Part shown: piece by piece, positions 7,685 to 16,566 of the stretch
Layout: each line of letters starts with the position of its first letter
Numbering within the stretch: the first letter of the stretch is position 1
Origin: Kordia aestuariivivens
GTDB lineage: Bacteria > Bacteroidota > Bacteroidia > Flavobacteriales > Flavobacteriaceae
Reading direction: 5' to 3'
Assembly: GCF_014397005.1 (NCBI RefSeq)
Contig: NZ_JACGWS010000002.1
Span: 310,001-374,000, forward strand
DNA length: 64,000 nt
Translations under genes and position numbers: made by a program
Notes under the pieces: generated by a model
Told to the model about the DNA's origin: nothing
Databases searched by the model: none
What the model saw: only the letters and a program-made list of their open reading frames with translations

Positions 7685-10600
7685 TTATTTTAATGCGAGT
7701 GCTAAGGTTAACGCTTGCGCTCTAGCGCGTGCAATCTTTATTTTTTTTACTTTTTCAGCTAGTTTAGGATTTTCTCTATCGGGTATGCCACACGTATCTT
7801 GTTCAACCTCATTGAATTTATAGCTAAGCAAATGGTTTAAATTTTCAAAGTCTCGTACTCTAGTATCTAGGTCAGCTCCAAAAACGGTTAGTTTTTTTTT
7901 TTCCTGTATGATCTTTTGTTCAAGTTTATCTTGAAAGGCTGTGTCTGAGAGTTCTTCATATTCTTGCTCAGTCGCTTTTAGTTCCTCACGGAATTTTTCG
8001 ATGACATCTTCTGTGTTAGAACCTTCTGTATATCCTTTAGATAGGAGTGATTTCTGAATTTTATACACTTTTGTAACGGCTTCTTTGAAATCATCATAAT
8101 ACGGCTGATTTCCATCATATTTCAAAAGTTTGTAATACTTTGGCATTGCTGAAATCAGTATCTTATCATCATATCCGCCTGTGGTGAGTTCGACCAAGTC
8201 ATCCAATAATTTTTGAATGCGTTTTACTTTGTCCTGTGCTACTTTTGGTAAATCTTCAAGATCAATATGTACCATTTGATAAAAATAGACAGTGCGCTCT
8301 TGTGTGCTATACACATTGACATCTTGCAAGTCATTCAAGGCTTTTGAAACATCTGTTTTTAATTTTTCTTTTGCCGTATCATACGCAACTTTTAACTCAT
8401 CATATTTCTCGATATCATCAATTCTTTTTTTGAGGTAACTTTTCTTTGATTGCAATTCAAAAGCCAGTTCTTTTAGTTCAAATCGCAGCAATACTTTGGT
8501 ATCTGTTATCAGCGCGTATTTCACCTCATTTGGGTTTAAGCTTTCCTCATCGAGGACATTGCCACGATCTGATTTGCTCCACAAATCATTGATCCGACTT
8601 GTTTTTTCCTCTAATTTTTGAAAAACGAAAATATCCATGCTGTTTTCCATCAGTGGCATGGTCACTCTCACAAAGGCATTTTCATTTTTTTGTCTCCAAA
8701 CTCTACCTTCTAATTGTCTAAGGTCAGTTGGATTCCAATCGGGATATAAATTATATAGATCCGTAGCTTTTTTTTGCAGATTAATTCCTTCTTTGATGGT
8801 ACTTGTACCAATGATTATTTTGCAAACACCTTCATTGAAAGCCTGTTTTATTTTTTCCTTTTTAACCAGTGAAACATCACCTGTGATAAATTCTACTTCA
8901 TCAACTCGTTTTTTAGGATTGCTCAGTAAGGGACGATCTTTTTTAAAACCAACGACAACTTCCAAATACTCTTTAATGTATTTAAAATAGTGTTTGCCAC
9001 GATTCATATAAATGACTTGTCCTGACATGGGAAGTCCTCGTTTATCATACCACTTTTTGACACTTGAAATGCATTCCATTGTGTACTTAATCTTAGGGGA
9101 ACTGTCTACAAAATCAATAAAATCAGTAGGTGTTCCACCAATTAAAAATGGACTCAGTGCATTATTTAAACTATAATTCAAAAGCCTAAGCAATCTACTT
9201 GGGTCTGCCTTTGAACCGCCCAAAGAAGCTTGTTCATTGATCGCTAGTTGATTGGTAGCTTGTTGCTTTGTCATTTTTAAATACGTTAGGATTTGTTTCT
9301 CCTTTGGAAGTGGTTTTACTCCTTTTTCAGTTCGCTGCGAGGTTTTCGGTAAATTGATTTTACAAGGTCTTGGTATGTTGGCTTCTTCGCCTGTTTTGTA
9401 GTTGATATGGCTATTGATAAGCTTCTGTAACGAAACACGATTATTGAATTTTTTAACTACGTTTTTCGGCTTGATTTCCCCATCAATAGTAATTACATTA
9501 TCGGTTGTTTCTTGTATGTACTGCTCAAAGAAATATCTAATATTTAAAATGCCCCATGTTTTCATATACTCATACGCAACGAGCGATAACATGGAATAGA
9601 TTTCCATTGGACTATTGGTAAATGGTGTGGCTGTGAGTAGCATGACATTTCGACCATATTTGCGCTGAATGTAATTGCATAAAAAGAAAGCCTTGATTCC
9701 ACGATTGGAAGGCAATCCGCCTTTTATGTAGAATTGTTTGCCGTTGTCTTCATCGCCTTTTACTTCAGAAAAAATATTTTTAAAATTATGGGCTTCATCA
9801 ATCACAATGTAATCAAACCCTAAATCCTCTATATCCGCAATGGTTTCTTTAAGTCCAACACCAATAATGGAGCGTATTTTTTCATAATCACGTTCAATAT
9901 TCCGTTCGCTTTTTTGCGCATTTTGTTCCAATATATCGGCAAGTTGTATAAAATGTTCCTGTTGCGTTCGCTCATTAAACCCTAGTTTTTCAAGTCCTTT
10001 GTAGGTTACAAGTGTGATGGTGTTTTCGGGTACTTGTTTTGTTAAATCGATATGCTTATAACCCGCTCCAAGATTATACCATCTGTTCACCTTTATTCCT
10101 GTGCCAGTTAAGATACCTTGCATATCATCGGAACTTCCCAACATTTCTTTCAACCAGTTTTCATACGTTGGATTGGGAACTGCAATAATCGGACGTTTGC
10201 ACTTACCGTTTAAAATAGCACTCGCAGTTTCTATAATTGCAGTGATCGTTTTTCCAACACCCACATCATAGGCAATAATTCCTGAGCCAATCAGTTCCAT
10301 AAATGCGATTCCTTCACGCTGTGCAGCTCTAATATCCAAATCAAATCCCATAAACTTTTTTGATACCTCAATACCAATGGGGATTTTATGATGTTGCAAT
10401 GGAGCAATGGCGTTGTAATTGCTATTGTAATATCCATCTAAGCGCAATTGATCGGTAATGGTTAATGCTTCATGAAGAAATACTTTAAATAAACGTTCTC
10501 CTTCATCTTTGGTAATCTTCTTAATCTCACGCCATGCTATTTTTTCAATATCCATTGGCTTGCGCTTGGCATTGATATAATAGTCAATGATTTCTGTTGG

Positions 10601-11245
10601 ATTCGTATTTTTAATATCCGCTTCATCCAAAGATGTTAACCAATCCGAGAACGCGAGCCGAAGACTCATTTCTTCAGAAAGAAATACGCCTGTATCTGTT
10701 TTTAGAGACTTTACTTTAAAAATTCGGGTATACTCTGAAATCAAAAGTATTACAGGACGTTCACTCTCCATTGGGTTTTGAACAGACAAAGGATTGGGTT
10801 TATTTTCTTCTAATGTTAACAGATGTTTTTCATACACACTTTCGCCAAAATTTTCAATAATGGTATCAGCCATTTTGGAAAGCTTACTTATTTTGGTATA
10901 CAGATTTCCAAAGACAAATACAGGATAGGGTACATACGATTCTGTAATTGGGTCAACAAATAAGATTCCTTTAGAGATCCAATGTTTAAGACGCGCTGCG
11001 GTCATTTCCACATGATACGATTTCCAGTTTTCCATTGGTACACCGCTTTTTCTACGATACCATACCCACGCCTGAATTTCTTCTTTAGAAATTCCTGTAT
11101 TGTGTTTGGAGATACTTTCTTCAATAGTATAAGTAGGTGTTGCGGGTTTTCCTAGCCCAACACTAATAAGCCTATGCAATCTATTTTTAGATTGCTCAAT
11201 ACGTGTAAACGTTTCTTTTTTTAATTGTCCTTTATATACTTTCAT
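7685..11245 (-). CDS. SNF2-type superfamily 2 helicase (mobile-element type)
   Basis: An 1186-aa protein. Motif I is GVGKT (329-333), within a typical SNF2 region in which a substrate-binding helix precedes it. DEAH is at 483-486, followed by LLTATPFTNSP (motif III). The C-terminal RecA lobe has IIGTSTIKEGINLQ and QLEGRVWRQ (motifs V-VI). Long coiled-coil stretches follow (about 900-1130). The tail ends in an Ala-rich basic helix that resembles the tail of the next gene product. Such helicases (DarB-like or strawberry-notch-like) remodel DNA in phages and plasmids and often pair with methylases, as here. It overlaps the 75-aa gene by 4 bp. Confidence 0.88.
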   Translation of the reverse strand: MKVYKGQLKKETFTRIEQSKNRLHRLISVGLGKPATPTYTIEESISKHNTGISKEEIQAWVWYRRKSGVPMENWKSYHVEMTAARLKHWISKGILFVDPITESYVPYPVFVFGNLYTKISKLSKMADTIIENFGESVYEKHLLTLEENKPNPLSVQNPMESERPVILLISEYTRIFKVKSLKTDTGVFLSEEMSLRLAFSDWLTSLDEADIKNTNPTEIIDYYINAKRKPMDIEKIAWREIKKITKDEGERLFKVFLHEALTITDQLRLDGYYNSNYNAIAPLQHHKIPIGIEVSKKFMGFDLDIRAAQREGIAFMELIGSGIIAYDVGVGKTITAIIETASAILNGKCKRPIIAVPNPTYENWLKEMLGSSDDMQGILTGTGIKVNRWYNLGAGYKHIDLTKQVPENTITLVTYKGLEKLGFNERTQQEHFIQLADILEQNAQKSERNIERDYEKIRSIIGVGLKETIADIEDLGFDYIVIDEAHNFKNIFSEVKGDEDNGKQFYIKGGLPSNRGIKAFFLCNYIQRKYGRNVMLLTATPFTNSPMEIYSMLSLVAYEYMKTWGILNIRYFFEQYIQETTDNVITIDGEIKPKNVVKKFNNRVSLQKLINSHINYKTGEEANIPRPCKINLPKTSQRTEKGVKPLPKEKQILTYLKMTKQQATNQLAINEQASLGGSKADPSRLLRLLNYSLNNALSPFLIGGTPTDFIDFVDSSPKIKYTMECISSVKKWYDKRGLPMSGQVIYMNRGKHYFKYIKEYLEVVVGFKKDRPLLSNPKKRVDEVEFITGDVSLVKKEKIKQAFNEGVCKIIIGTSTIKEGINLQKKATDLYNLYPDWNPTDLRQLEGRVWRQKNENAFVRVTMPLMENSMDIFVFQKLEEKTSRINDLWSKSDRGNVLDEESLNPNEVKYALITDTKVLLRFELKELAFELQSKKSYLKKRIDDIEKYDELKVAYDTAKEKLKTDVSKALNDLQDVNVYSTQERTVYFYQMVHIDLEDLPKVAQDKVKRIQKLLDDLVELTTGGYDDKILISAMPKYYKLLKYDGNQPYYDDFKEAVTKVYKIQKSLLSKGYTEGSNTEDVIEKFREELKATEQEYEELSDTAFQDKLEQKIIQEKKKLTVFGADLDTRVRDFENLNHLLSYKFNEVEQDTCGIPDRENPKLAEKVKKIKIARARAQALTLALALK

Positions 11246-11469
11246 AATCCTTGTAATGTTGCTAGTAAAGCAGCAGCTTTTGCTTTGGCGATTTCTATTT
11301 TTTTATCTCTATTGGTATCTGTCATTCCCGTAACTCGTAACACATCATCTTTGTTGCCTTTAACCATGATAGGGAAGTAGAGCGAGGTCGTTGCATATTC
11401 TACACCTGCAATCTTTTCGGGATGCTTTTTAAACCAAGCATCATCACTGGTGATTTGAGTAAAATCCAT
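11242..11469 (-). CDS. Small protein sharing the helicase C-terminal tail motif
   Basis: A 75-aa protein read from ATG 11469 (TGATG overlap with the upstream stop). Residues about 47-75 (TGMTDTNRDKKIEIAKAK, then an Ala/Leu-rich end) resemble the last 30 residues of the neighbouring helicase: Asp, Asn, then KIxIAxAxAxAL. The N-terminal part (DAWFKKHPEKIAG) is not recognised. It may dock on the same partner as the helicase tail or result from duplication of that tail. Function unknown. Confidence 0.6.
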   Translation of the reverse strand: MDFTQITSDDAWFKKHPEKIAGVEYATTSLYFPIMVKGNKDDVLRVTGMTDTNRDKKIEIAKAKAAALLATLQGL

Positions 11470-11660
11470 CACAAAGAGTTTTCAATATGAACAATACACG
11501 CGCTTGCCGTCATGCTTTCGCTTATCATCATATTGATAATGCGATCTTCAATATTTTTATAGCCAATTTCCTCTTCAATGGCATGAAAGATTTTAGGCGC
11601 ATTTTGCAGTGTTACTTGCGACAATGCATTCTCTATATTTTGTCTTAGGGTGTCTATCAT
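11469..11660 (-). CDS. Hypothetical helical 63-aa protein
   Basis: A small acidic, mostly helical protein (MIDTLRQNIENALSQ at the start) between the methylase gene (4-bp overlap) and the 75-aa gene (TGATG overlap). Tight translational coupling on both sides supports that it is expressed. It is not recognised. Confidence 0.6.
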   Translation of the reverse strand: MIDTLRQNIENALSQVTLQNAPKIFHAIEEEIGYKNIEDRIINMMISESMTASACIVHIENSL

Positions 11661-12361
11661 TTTCTTCTAAGTATTATAATATCGGTAGGTACTTGTGTGT
11701 TTTTAAAAACTTTTGGCATGCGATAGGCATCTACAAGTTCTGCATACTTTCCAATGAGTTGTTTCTCGTTTGTATAGGTGTCTTTATTTCGTAAAAAAGA
11801 GGAAGCCGTTATAAATACGAGCAACCCATCTTTTTTTAGGAGTTGCATTGATTGATACATAAAAAAAAGTTCAATTTGTTTGATCTTTAAGGGCTTAAAA
11901 TAACTAGAATATAGGTTCTTGTACTTGCCGTACGGTGGGTTTCCAATGACTAAATCAAAAGGCGCATCTGTAAGCCATGTGCTATTGTTTTTTAATTTGG
12001 TTGTATAACGTGGCGATTCTAAAAAAGCGGTTTCAAAATACTGATTATATATCGTGGTTTGTGGCGCTCTTTTTTGCGCAATTTTAAAATTTAGCGGATC
12101 TAATTCAAAAGCGGTTGCATTTTGTGGATTGTCCAATACCATTAGAAAATTTCCAGTTCCGCATGCGGGTTCTAGTACGTTTCCGTTTACATCAAATCCA
12201 TAGCGTTTTGCTAGTTTATACATCACTTCACAAAGCCAAATAGGGGTGAAAAACGAATACAAACGATTTTGTCCTACATTTGATTCGTAAGTTTCTAAAA
12301 CGGCTAGGTCTTCTTTGGAAAGTGTTTGTTTATCTAATATGGCTTCAATGGTTGTTTTCAT
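11657..12361 (-). CDS. N6-adenine DNA methyltransferase
   Basis: A 234-aa class I SAM-dependent methyltransferase. Motif I is LEPACGTGNF (63-72), and the catalytic NPPY is at 141-144, which assigns adenine-N6 or related amino methylation. There is no separate target-recognition domain, and at 234 aa it is shorter than type I or II enzymes, so its specificity may come from a partner such as the adjacent helicase. It is the first gene of the helicase operon. It probably marks element DNA against host restriction or regulates replication. No restriction nuclease is next to it. Confidence 0.85.
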   Translation of the reverse strand: MKTTIEAILDKQTLSKEDLAVLETYESNVGQNRLYSFFTPIWLCEVMYKLAKRYGFDVNGNVLEPACGTGNFLMVLDNPQNATAFELDPLNFKIAQKRAPQTTIYNQYFETAFLESPRYTTKLKNNSTWLTDAPFDLVIGNPPYGKYKNLYSSYFKPLKIKQIELFFMYQSMQLLKKDGLLVFITASSFLRNKDTYTNEKQLIGKYAELVDAYRMPKVFKNTQVPTDIIILRRK

Positions 12362-12517
12362 TTTTAAATACTTTTTATCGAATAAAAATGTTGTTTGTTG
12401 AATTTCTAGTTGACGTTTTTTTTGTTTATGATATATTTGGATGGTTAATTCTTAAATTAACTATGCTGTTTAGCGTACTATAATTTTCGGCTTAATTCAA
12501 GTAATGCTATTCCCCTA

Positions 12518-12549
12518 AGCCCTCTTTAGAGGGCTTTTTCTCTTTTTAG
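12518..12549 (+). terminator. Strong hairpin between the two minus-strand operons
   Basis: AGCCCTC-TTTA-GAGGGCT (12518-12535) is followed on the plus strand by a T-rich tract. It lies in the 228-bp gap between the structural operon (ending 12590) and the methylase operon (starting 12361). Its T-tract points along the plus strand, so for minus-strand transcripts it is an attenuating hairpin at best. No clear -7 box for the methylase operon is visible in the gap. Confidence 0.6.
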
Positions 12550-12589
12550 TAATTGTTTGTTTTTTTTTGATGGTTGGTTACTTTTTTGC

Positions 12590-12937
12590 TTATGAAATAT
12601 CATAGCTTGTGAGTTCTACATTTACCTCTTTGATTTCCTTAGAACTAAGCGAAAAAATAGGCGTTGTAAACATAGAATCCTTTACAAATTCCATGGTGTA
12701 ATCATCACCCGCATCAATGGAAACAATTTGATATGAACTGTCTAAAAAGGGGATTACATAACCAACTAAAACGCCATTTTTAAACACTGTTACTTGTGCG
12801 TCTATGGCATCCCTCACGCTATTATCATATACATTTCGCTCAGTTACTTTTCCATAAATTGCAGCCTGTCCTTCAGCTAAGTTAAAATCTGGCTGATTTG
12901 ATGGTTCTTTCTTTTTTTTTGGTTTGACTCCAATCAT
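12590..12937 (-). CDS. Putative beta-sandwich accessory protein (carboxypeptidase-regulatory-like)
   Basis: A 115-aa protein with a basic, Lys-rich N-terminus (KPKKKKE) and then a domain rich in short beta strands (AAIYGKV, DAQVTVFKNGVLVGYVIPF, YTMEFVKD). This resembles a CarboxypepD-regulatory or transthyretin-like fold. It is the last gene of the putative structural operon, coupled to the transglycosylase by an overlapping TGA/ATG. It may be a spike or receptor-binding accessory. Assignment by pattern only. Confidence 0.5.
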   Translation of the reverse strand: MIGVKPKKKKEPSNQPDFNLAEGQAAIYGKVTERNVYDNSVRDAIDAQVTVFKNGVLVGYVIPFLDSSYQIVSIDAGDDYTMEFVKDSMFTTPIFSLSSKEIKEVNVELTSYDIS

Positions 12938-13554
12938 GTTGCAACAATTTTATACGCTATATATCCAAGTAATGAAATACCAAAGACTTTAGGTATCCAA
13001 CTTTTTTTTTTGGCAATGCCACCCGAACTACTGCCTAAAAAATAGTTTCGCCACGCCTGTGGTATCTTATTGGTAATCAATTTAGTAATTTCTCCAACGG
13101 TAATCTGCCGATCATTATTCAAATCAAAAACAGGATTTGCATCGGCTATGGTACTCGCACTCAAATTGCTTGTCTGTAACACATAATTGGAAGCTTTGCC
13201 CATTGCCACAGGAAAAAAAGTAGCCAAATACAAATCCACATAACTATTCATTCTATTTCGATATGGATAGTAATATTGATACACATAATACAATTGTTCT
13301 TCCGCAGTCATCAGTGCTAATTCATCTATGGAAGTCCCTAAGCTGAGTGCTGTATTTGGCATAAATTGTATCAGTCCTGTGGCATTACTAAATGGATTTC
13401 TAATGGATGCGCTGAATGTTCCCGCTGTTTCAAAATACATCACTGCCATGAGCCAATTCGGATCAATATTTAACGAACGGCAATAATCCTTTACAGAAGC
13501 AATAAAACTACTTCCATATACGCTTGGTACATTTTCTTGAAATATGAGTTCCAT
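12934..13554 (-). CDS. Lytic transglycosylase with EF-hand loop and C-terminal membrane anchor
   Basis: A 206-aa protein read from ATG 13554; the longer frame to 13617 overlaps the upstream gene. It has an SLT-type lysozyme-like fold: NWLMAVMYFETAGTFSAS holds the catalytic Glu42, and ATGLIQFMP is the usual downstream block. DLNNDRQITVGE fits an EF-hand or dockerin calcium loop. The last 20 residues form a hydrophobic helix. It should cut peptidoglycan at the membrane, either for genome entry or for particle assembly. Membrane-containing tailless phages carry such virion-associated muralytic enzymes, which supports the reading of this operon. Confidence 0.82.
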   Translation of the reverse strand: MELIFQENVPSVYGSSFIASVKDYCRSLNIDPNWLMAVMYFETAGTFSASIRNPFSNATGLIQFMPNTALSLGTSIDELALMTAEEQLYYVYQYYYPYRNRMNSYVDLYLATFFPVAMGKASNYVLQTSNLSASTIADANPVFDLNNDRQITVGEITKLITNKIPQAWRNYFLGSSSGGIAKKKSWIPKVFGISLLGYIAYKIVAT

Positions 13555-13558
13555 GTCT

Positions 13559-13990
13559 TTAAATTTTAGCTTTAATAGTCGTACTTCCTGCCATACCTCG
13601 TTTTGGTTTTTCTTCACTATTTGCCATTGCGCTAACGGCTAAACCGCCAAATAGCAACCACCAAAGCCAATTATTATTTTTCTTTTTGTGTTCTAAATAC
13701 ACGGTGTCAAGCTGATCGTCTGGTGTTAAAAACACCTTTGTAAATCCCCTAGTAGCCTCGAATTTGAAGGCATGATAGCCCGTAAAGCTTACCGTGAGTG
13801 TTGTGCCATCAGGTACATCGATACTAAATATACCATCCTCATTAGCTGCCGTACCGATAGTTGTATCGATGGTTACATACACATTGGCAAAGGGTAAGGT
13901 TTCTTTGGTCACAGCATCGAATACTTGTCCTGTGATCGAAACGGTAGTACTATACTCCGTACACGCGCTATTGATATTAAATTGACTCAT
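13559..13990 (-). CDS. Carboxypeptidase-regulatory-like domain protein with TM segment
   Basis: A 143-aa protein. Residues 17-100 match the Bacteroidota CarboxypepD_reg-like pattern (VSITGQVFDAVTKETLPFAN, ANEDGIFSIDVPDG, VSFTGYHAF). A Trp/Leu-rich transmembrane helix (NWLWWLLFGGLAVSAMA) follows at about 107-125, then a basic tail. There is no signal peptide, which is unusual because this fold is normally exported. That suggests insertion from the cytoplasm, as in an internal-membrane virion. It lies 5 bp before the transglycosylase gene. Confidence 0.62.
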   Translation of the reverse strand: MSQFNINSACTEYSTTVSITGQVFDAVTKETLPFANVYVTIDTTIGTAANEDGIFSIDVPDGTTLTVSFTGYHAFKFEATRGFTKVFLTPDDQLDTVYLEHKKKNNNWLWWLLFGGLAVSAMANSEEKPKRGMAGSTTIKAKI

Positions 13991-14002
13991 AACTGTTTTT
14001 TT

Positions 14003-14758
14003 TTAAATTTGTTCGTTGGTTACTTGATCGCTCCATACAATTCCATCATAACACCAATAGCCACCCCATATAGCACATCGCTGTACAATGTAATAGCGTT
14101 TATTTTCAGGTTCGTAAATTCCTGTGGCAATGACTTCTCCAATAAGCTGCTTGTGCTGATAGTTTCCATATAACTGCTCGGTAGTAAACCATGAACCGTC
14201 ATTTTGTTCTTCTACTTGTGGCACTTGAATCCCCGACTTTTTAGCGCAATACAAGCTATCGCCAATCAGATAATAATTAGTATTAAGCTGTGGATTGGAA
14301 TTGTAATTCGGTGCTTTGATGGCATTGTAAAACGAGTTGAGTTCTGCGGTGGATAAACCGTTCAGTGTATCGGTAAATAAATCGCGATCAAAAAGTATCT
14401 CGTATGCCTTTGCAACCAATTGAATATTATCAATTTGAGAAGCAATATTCATCAGTGCAGCTTCGTCTGTAAAAAGATCAAATTCGGGAAGCAAAAAACT
14501 AAGAAAGCCATCTTTATAACCCACACGCGAAAACGATTCATGAATAATAGCTGCTGCCGTTACCACTGGATGCCCAATATTGGCACGTGCATAGCGTTCT
14601 GCTGCTTTTCGTTTTAAATAGGCGGGTAATTTATACCAGGCATACACTCCAAGTAGCGTACCCACAACGACAAGCGAATTGTTTTTCACAAAATTCCCTG
14701 CGGAACTTGCCGTTTTAGTAGCTACTGCGGTTGCGATTGGATTTCCTAATTGACTCAT
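14003..14758 (-). CDS. Membrane-anchored structural candidate (251 aa)
   Basis: A hydrophobic helix lies near the N-terminus (LVVVGTLLGVYAWYKLP, about 29-45), followed by a basic helix. A helical region (about 60-150) follows, including ILFDRDLFTDTLNGLSTAEL, faintly like annexin or calcium-loop repeats. The C-terminal part is Trp/Tyr-rich beta (QRCAIWGGYWCYDGIVWSD). No family is recognised. It lies in the same operon as the other TM proteins, with a 12-bp gap to the next gene. It may be a virion membrane or vertex protein. Confidence 0.55.
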   Translation of the reverse strand: MSQLGNPIATAVATKTASSAGNFVKNNSLVVVGTLLGVYAWYKLPAYLKRKAAERYARANIGHPVVTAAAIIHESFSRVGYKDGFLSFLLPEFDLFTDEAALMNIASQIDNIQLVAKAYEILFDRDLFTDTLNGLSTAELNSFYNAIKAPNYNSNPQLNTNYYLIGDSLYCAKKSGIQVPQVEEQNDGSWFTTEQLYGNYQHKQLIGEVIATGIYEPENKRYYIVQRCAIWGGYWCYDGIVWSDQVTNEQI

Positions 14759-14771
14759 TGCGATTGTTTTT

Positions 14772-14957
14772 TTAGTTCCCTAAATAAGCTTTGATAGTAG
14801 CAAAACCCGTTTTCGTACTCAGAAACCCAAGTGCTTTTTTACTTTTCGATAATTCCACTAAGCGTGTCAATACTTCGGTTGGTAGGCTATTGAGTTCTTG
14901 TAAAGCTTCGATTCTCAAATCGGTATCTAAACCATTTTTTCCTGTTACTTTTATCAT
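14772..14957 (-). CDS. Hypothetical 61-aa helical protein
   Basis: A small helical protein (MIKVTGKNGLDTDLRIEAL at the start, ending GFATIKAYLGN) between two operon genes with gaps of 13 bp on each side. The conserved tight spacing supports expression. It is not recognised. Confidence 0.55.
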   Translation of the reverse strand: MIKVTGKNGLDTDLRIEALQELNSLPTEVLTRLVELSKSKKALGFLSTKTGFATIKAYLGN

Positions 14958-14970
14958 GTTTTAAAATATT

Positions 14971-15855
14971 TTAAATGATATTAAATTGTGTTAAAAGTCC
15001 TTGCAAACTCGCTGCAAAGTCTTTGTTTTTGAGTGTATGTTTATAGAGTGTATAAATGAAATCAACATCAGCATCCTGAACATTCGTACTTGCGATAAAA
15101 TCAATAAATTGCTTTTTATTGCTCGATACGTTTTGATGCGCATTTCCCATTCCAATTTGCGCTTGTTGTCCACTAATCATTTGTGGAAGTACAGGGGCTA
15201 AGTTCTCCGCTAAAGACTTCATGGCATCACTATCCATAAAACTTTTTTGATTCAAATTCGCTTGCAGTATGGCGAGTTCCTTGTGCTTCTCTGCGGTGTT
15301 GACCTCTAATTTTAGCGAATTGTTTTCTTCCTTTAATTGACGTTCGCTAGATCGAATATCTTGATAGTCATTTTTTAACTCTTGATAGCGCTCTTTCAGA
15401 TCATCATATTTGGAGGTGATTGCTTCCAATTTACTTTCTGTGGGATGCACGCCCATCATACCGCTGCCCATTGCAGGATATTGCATCCCGTGATATCCGT
15501 TTTGTGCTAGGGTGTTTTGTTGCACCGTTTGTTGCACTGTTTGTTGCTGTCCTGTTTGTGCCATTTGTGGTATGGTTTGTATGTCATTGCTAAATTGTAA
15601 TGTGATTGGTTCACCGATAGTTTTAGAAGTAGTTCCATTGGGTTTTTTTAAACACACTTGTGTACCACTTCCAAATCCTTCCTTTTTTAGACCTTTTAGA
15701 AAAGCTGCAATCGTTCCCCATCCTTTTTCAATATGATTTTTGGTAAACTCATATTTATTGACACGCATAAAAGGATTAATCATTTTCATATTCTGAAATG
15801 ATATCACAATGGCGTTTTGCGCATTACTTTCTAAATGATCTATAATTTGTTGCAT
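14971..15855 (-). CDS. Coiled-coil scaffold-like protein (294 aa)
   Basis: The N-terminal 85 residues form a globular part (INPFMRVNKYEFTKNHIEKG). A Gln/Thr/Met-rich linker (about 90-140: QQTVQQTVQQ, GMGSGMMG-type composition) leads to a long coiled coil (about 145-205). A helical C-terminal domain (240-294, DADVDFIYTLYKHTLKN) ends the protein. Scaffolding or minor coat proteins often have this linker-plus-coil design. The family is not recognised. It lies immediately after the small beta proteins in the operon. Confidence 0.5.
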   Translation of the reverse strand: MQQIIDHLESNAQNAIVISFQNMKMINPFMRVNKYEFTKNHIEKGWGTIAAFLKGLKKEGFGSGTQVCLKKPNGTTSKTIGEPITLQFSNDIQTIPQMAQTGQQQTVQQTVQQNTLAQNGYHGMQYPAMGSGMMGVHPTESKLEAITSKYDDLKERYQELKNDYQDIRSSERQLKEENNSLKLEVNTAEKHKELAILQANLNQKSFMDSDAMKSLAENLAPVLPQMISGQQAQIGMGNAHQNVSSNKKQFIDFIASTNVQDADVDFIYTLYKHTLKNKDFAASLQGLLTQFNII

Positions 15856-15867
15856 CTTTCTATTTCT

Positions 15868-16152
15868 TTAACAAGCGCGTGTTCCATACCAAAGCACCAA
15901 ACGCGGATTTGGTTCTACTTCATTACTTTGCACAAAATCAATTCTAAAACTGGTATTGACCACCGCAAAAGGCACTTCAACCACAAACACTTCATCGGGT
16001 TTGATATCATCGATTCCATTAATCATCGCAGTTACATTGCCACGATTGCGAATGGTTAAATGATATACACCGCGCATGTTTAATTCCTTTAGATTAAGGT
16101 TCACACTTTCTGTGATGGCGATTGCCGAGATTGTGCCTTCTGGTCTATTCAT
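15868..16152 (-). CDS. Small all-beta structural candidate (94 aa)
   Basis: Read from ATG 16152, which overlaps the previous stop (ATGAATAG). A longer reading starts at TTG 16167. Almost the whole sequence consists of short beta strands with Gly/Asn/Pro turns (GVYHLTIRNRGNVTAM, DEVFVVEVPFAVV, SFRIDFVQS, RLVLWYG). It is likely a single beta-sandwich unit. Together with the next two upstream genes it forms a block of small beta proteins suitable for capsid, spike or cement roles. Confidence 0.5.
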   Translation of the reverse strand: MNRPEGTISAIAITESVNLNLKELNMRGVYHLTIRNRGNVTAMINGIDDIKPDEVFVVEVPFAVVNTSFRIDFVQSNEVEPNPRLVLWYGTRAC

Positions 16153-16513
16153 ATCCGTTGGTGTCAATTACAAATAGAAAGTGTCCGTTTACGGTTGTGG
16201 CTGCATCTTGTGGCGAGAACAGATTGATATATACTTTGCCATTGGTATTAAAATTCACTTGCTTATAGGCTTGCAAACCGCCTGTGTTTCCTTTTTCAAA
16301 ATCACGTACGTCTACCGCTTCCAAAATTGGGTTTCCTTGGGTGTCCTCAATGGAAAGGTTAATGTTTTGCGGTGGTAAATCTCCATAGACAAAAAAGGTA
16401 ACTCCAATACATTTGCCTTTGGTTAGTTCTTTCGGTTCTTGACTACTCTTTGCGCGACTTGCAAGTGTCAAATTCACACCGACATATTTTAGTTTTCTAT
16501 CGTTCATATTCAA
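16145..16513 (-). CDS. All-beta structural candidate (122 aa)
   Basis: A Lys-rich N-terminus is followed by strands KYVGVNLTLAS, KCIGVTFFVYG, QNINLSIEDTQGN, YKQVNFNTNGKVYINLFS and GHFLFVIDTNG. There is no signal peptide, so the product stays in the cytoplasm, unlike most beta-sandwich surface proteins. A single jelly-roll or immunoglobulin-like fold is plausible. It is coupled to the downstream gene by a stop/start overlap. A minor capsid or penton role is inferred only. Confidence 0.5.
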   Translation of the reverse strand: MNMNDRKLKYVGVNLTLASRAKSSQEPKELTKGKCIGVTFFVYGDLPPQNINLSIEDTQGNPILEAVDVRDFEKGNTGGLQAYKQVNFNTNGKVYINLFSPQDAATTVNGHFLFVIDTNGYE

Positions 16514-16566
16514 ATCGTTTTAAACACCTTTTTTAGCGGATAAAAAAGGCGTTTTTAATTCCTTTA

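Noticed and set aside
12518-12549. Terminator of the structural operon on the minus strand
   Set aside because: The T-tract lies on the plus-strand side. On the minus strand the hairpin is followed by TAGGGGAAT, so termination in that direction is doubtful.
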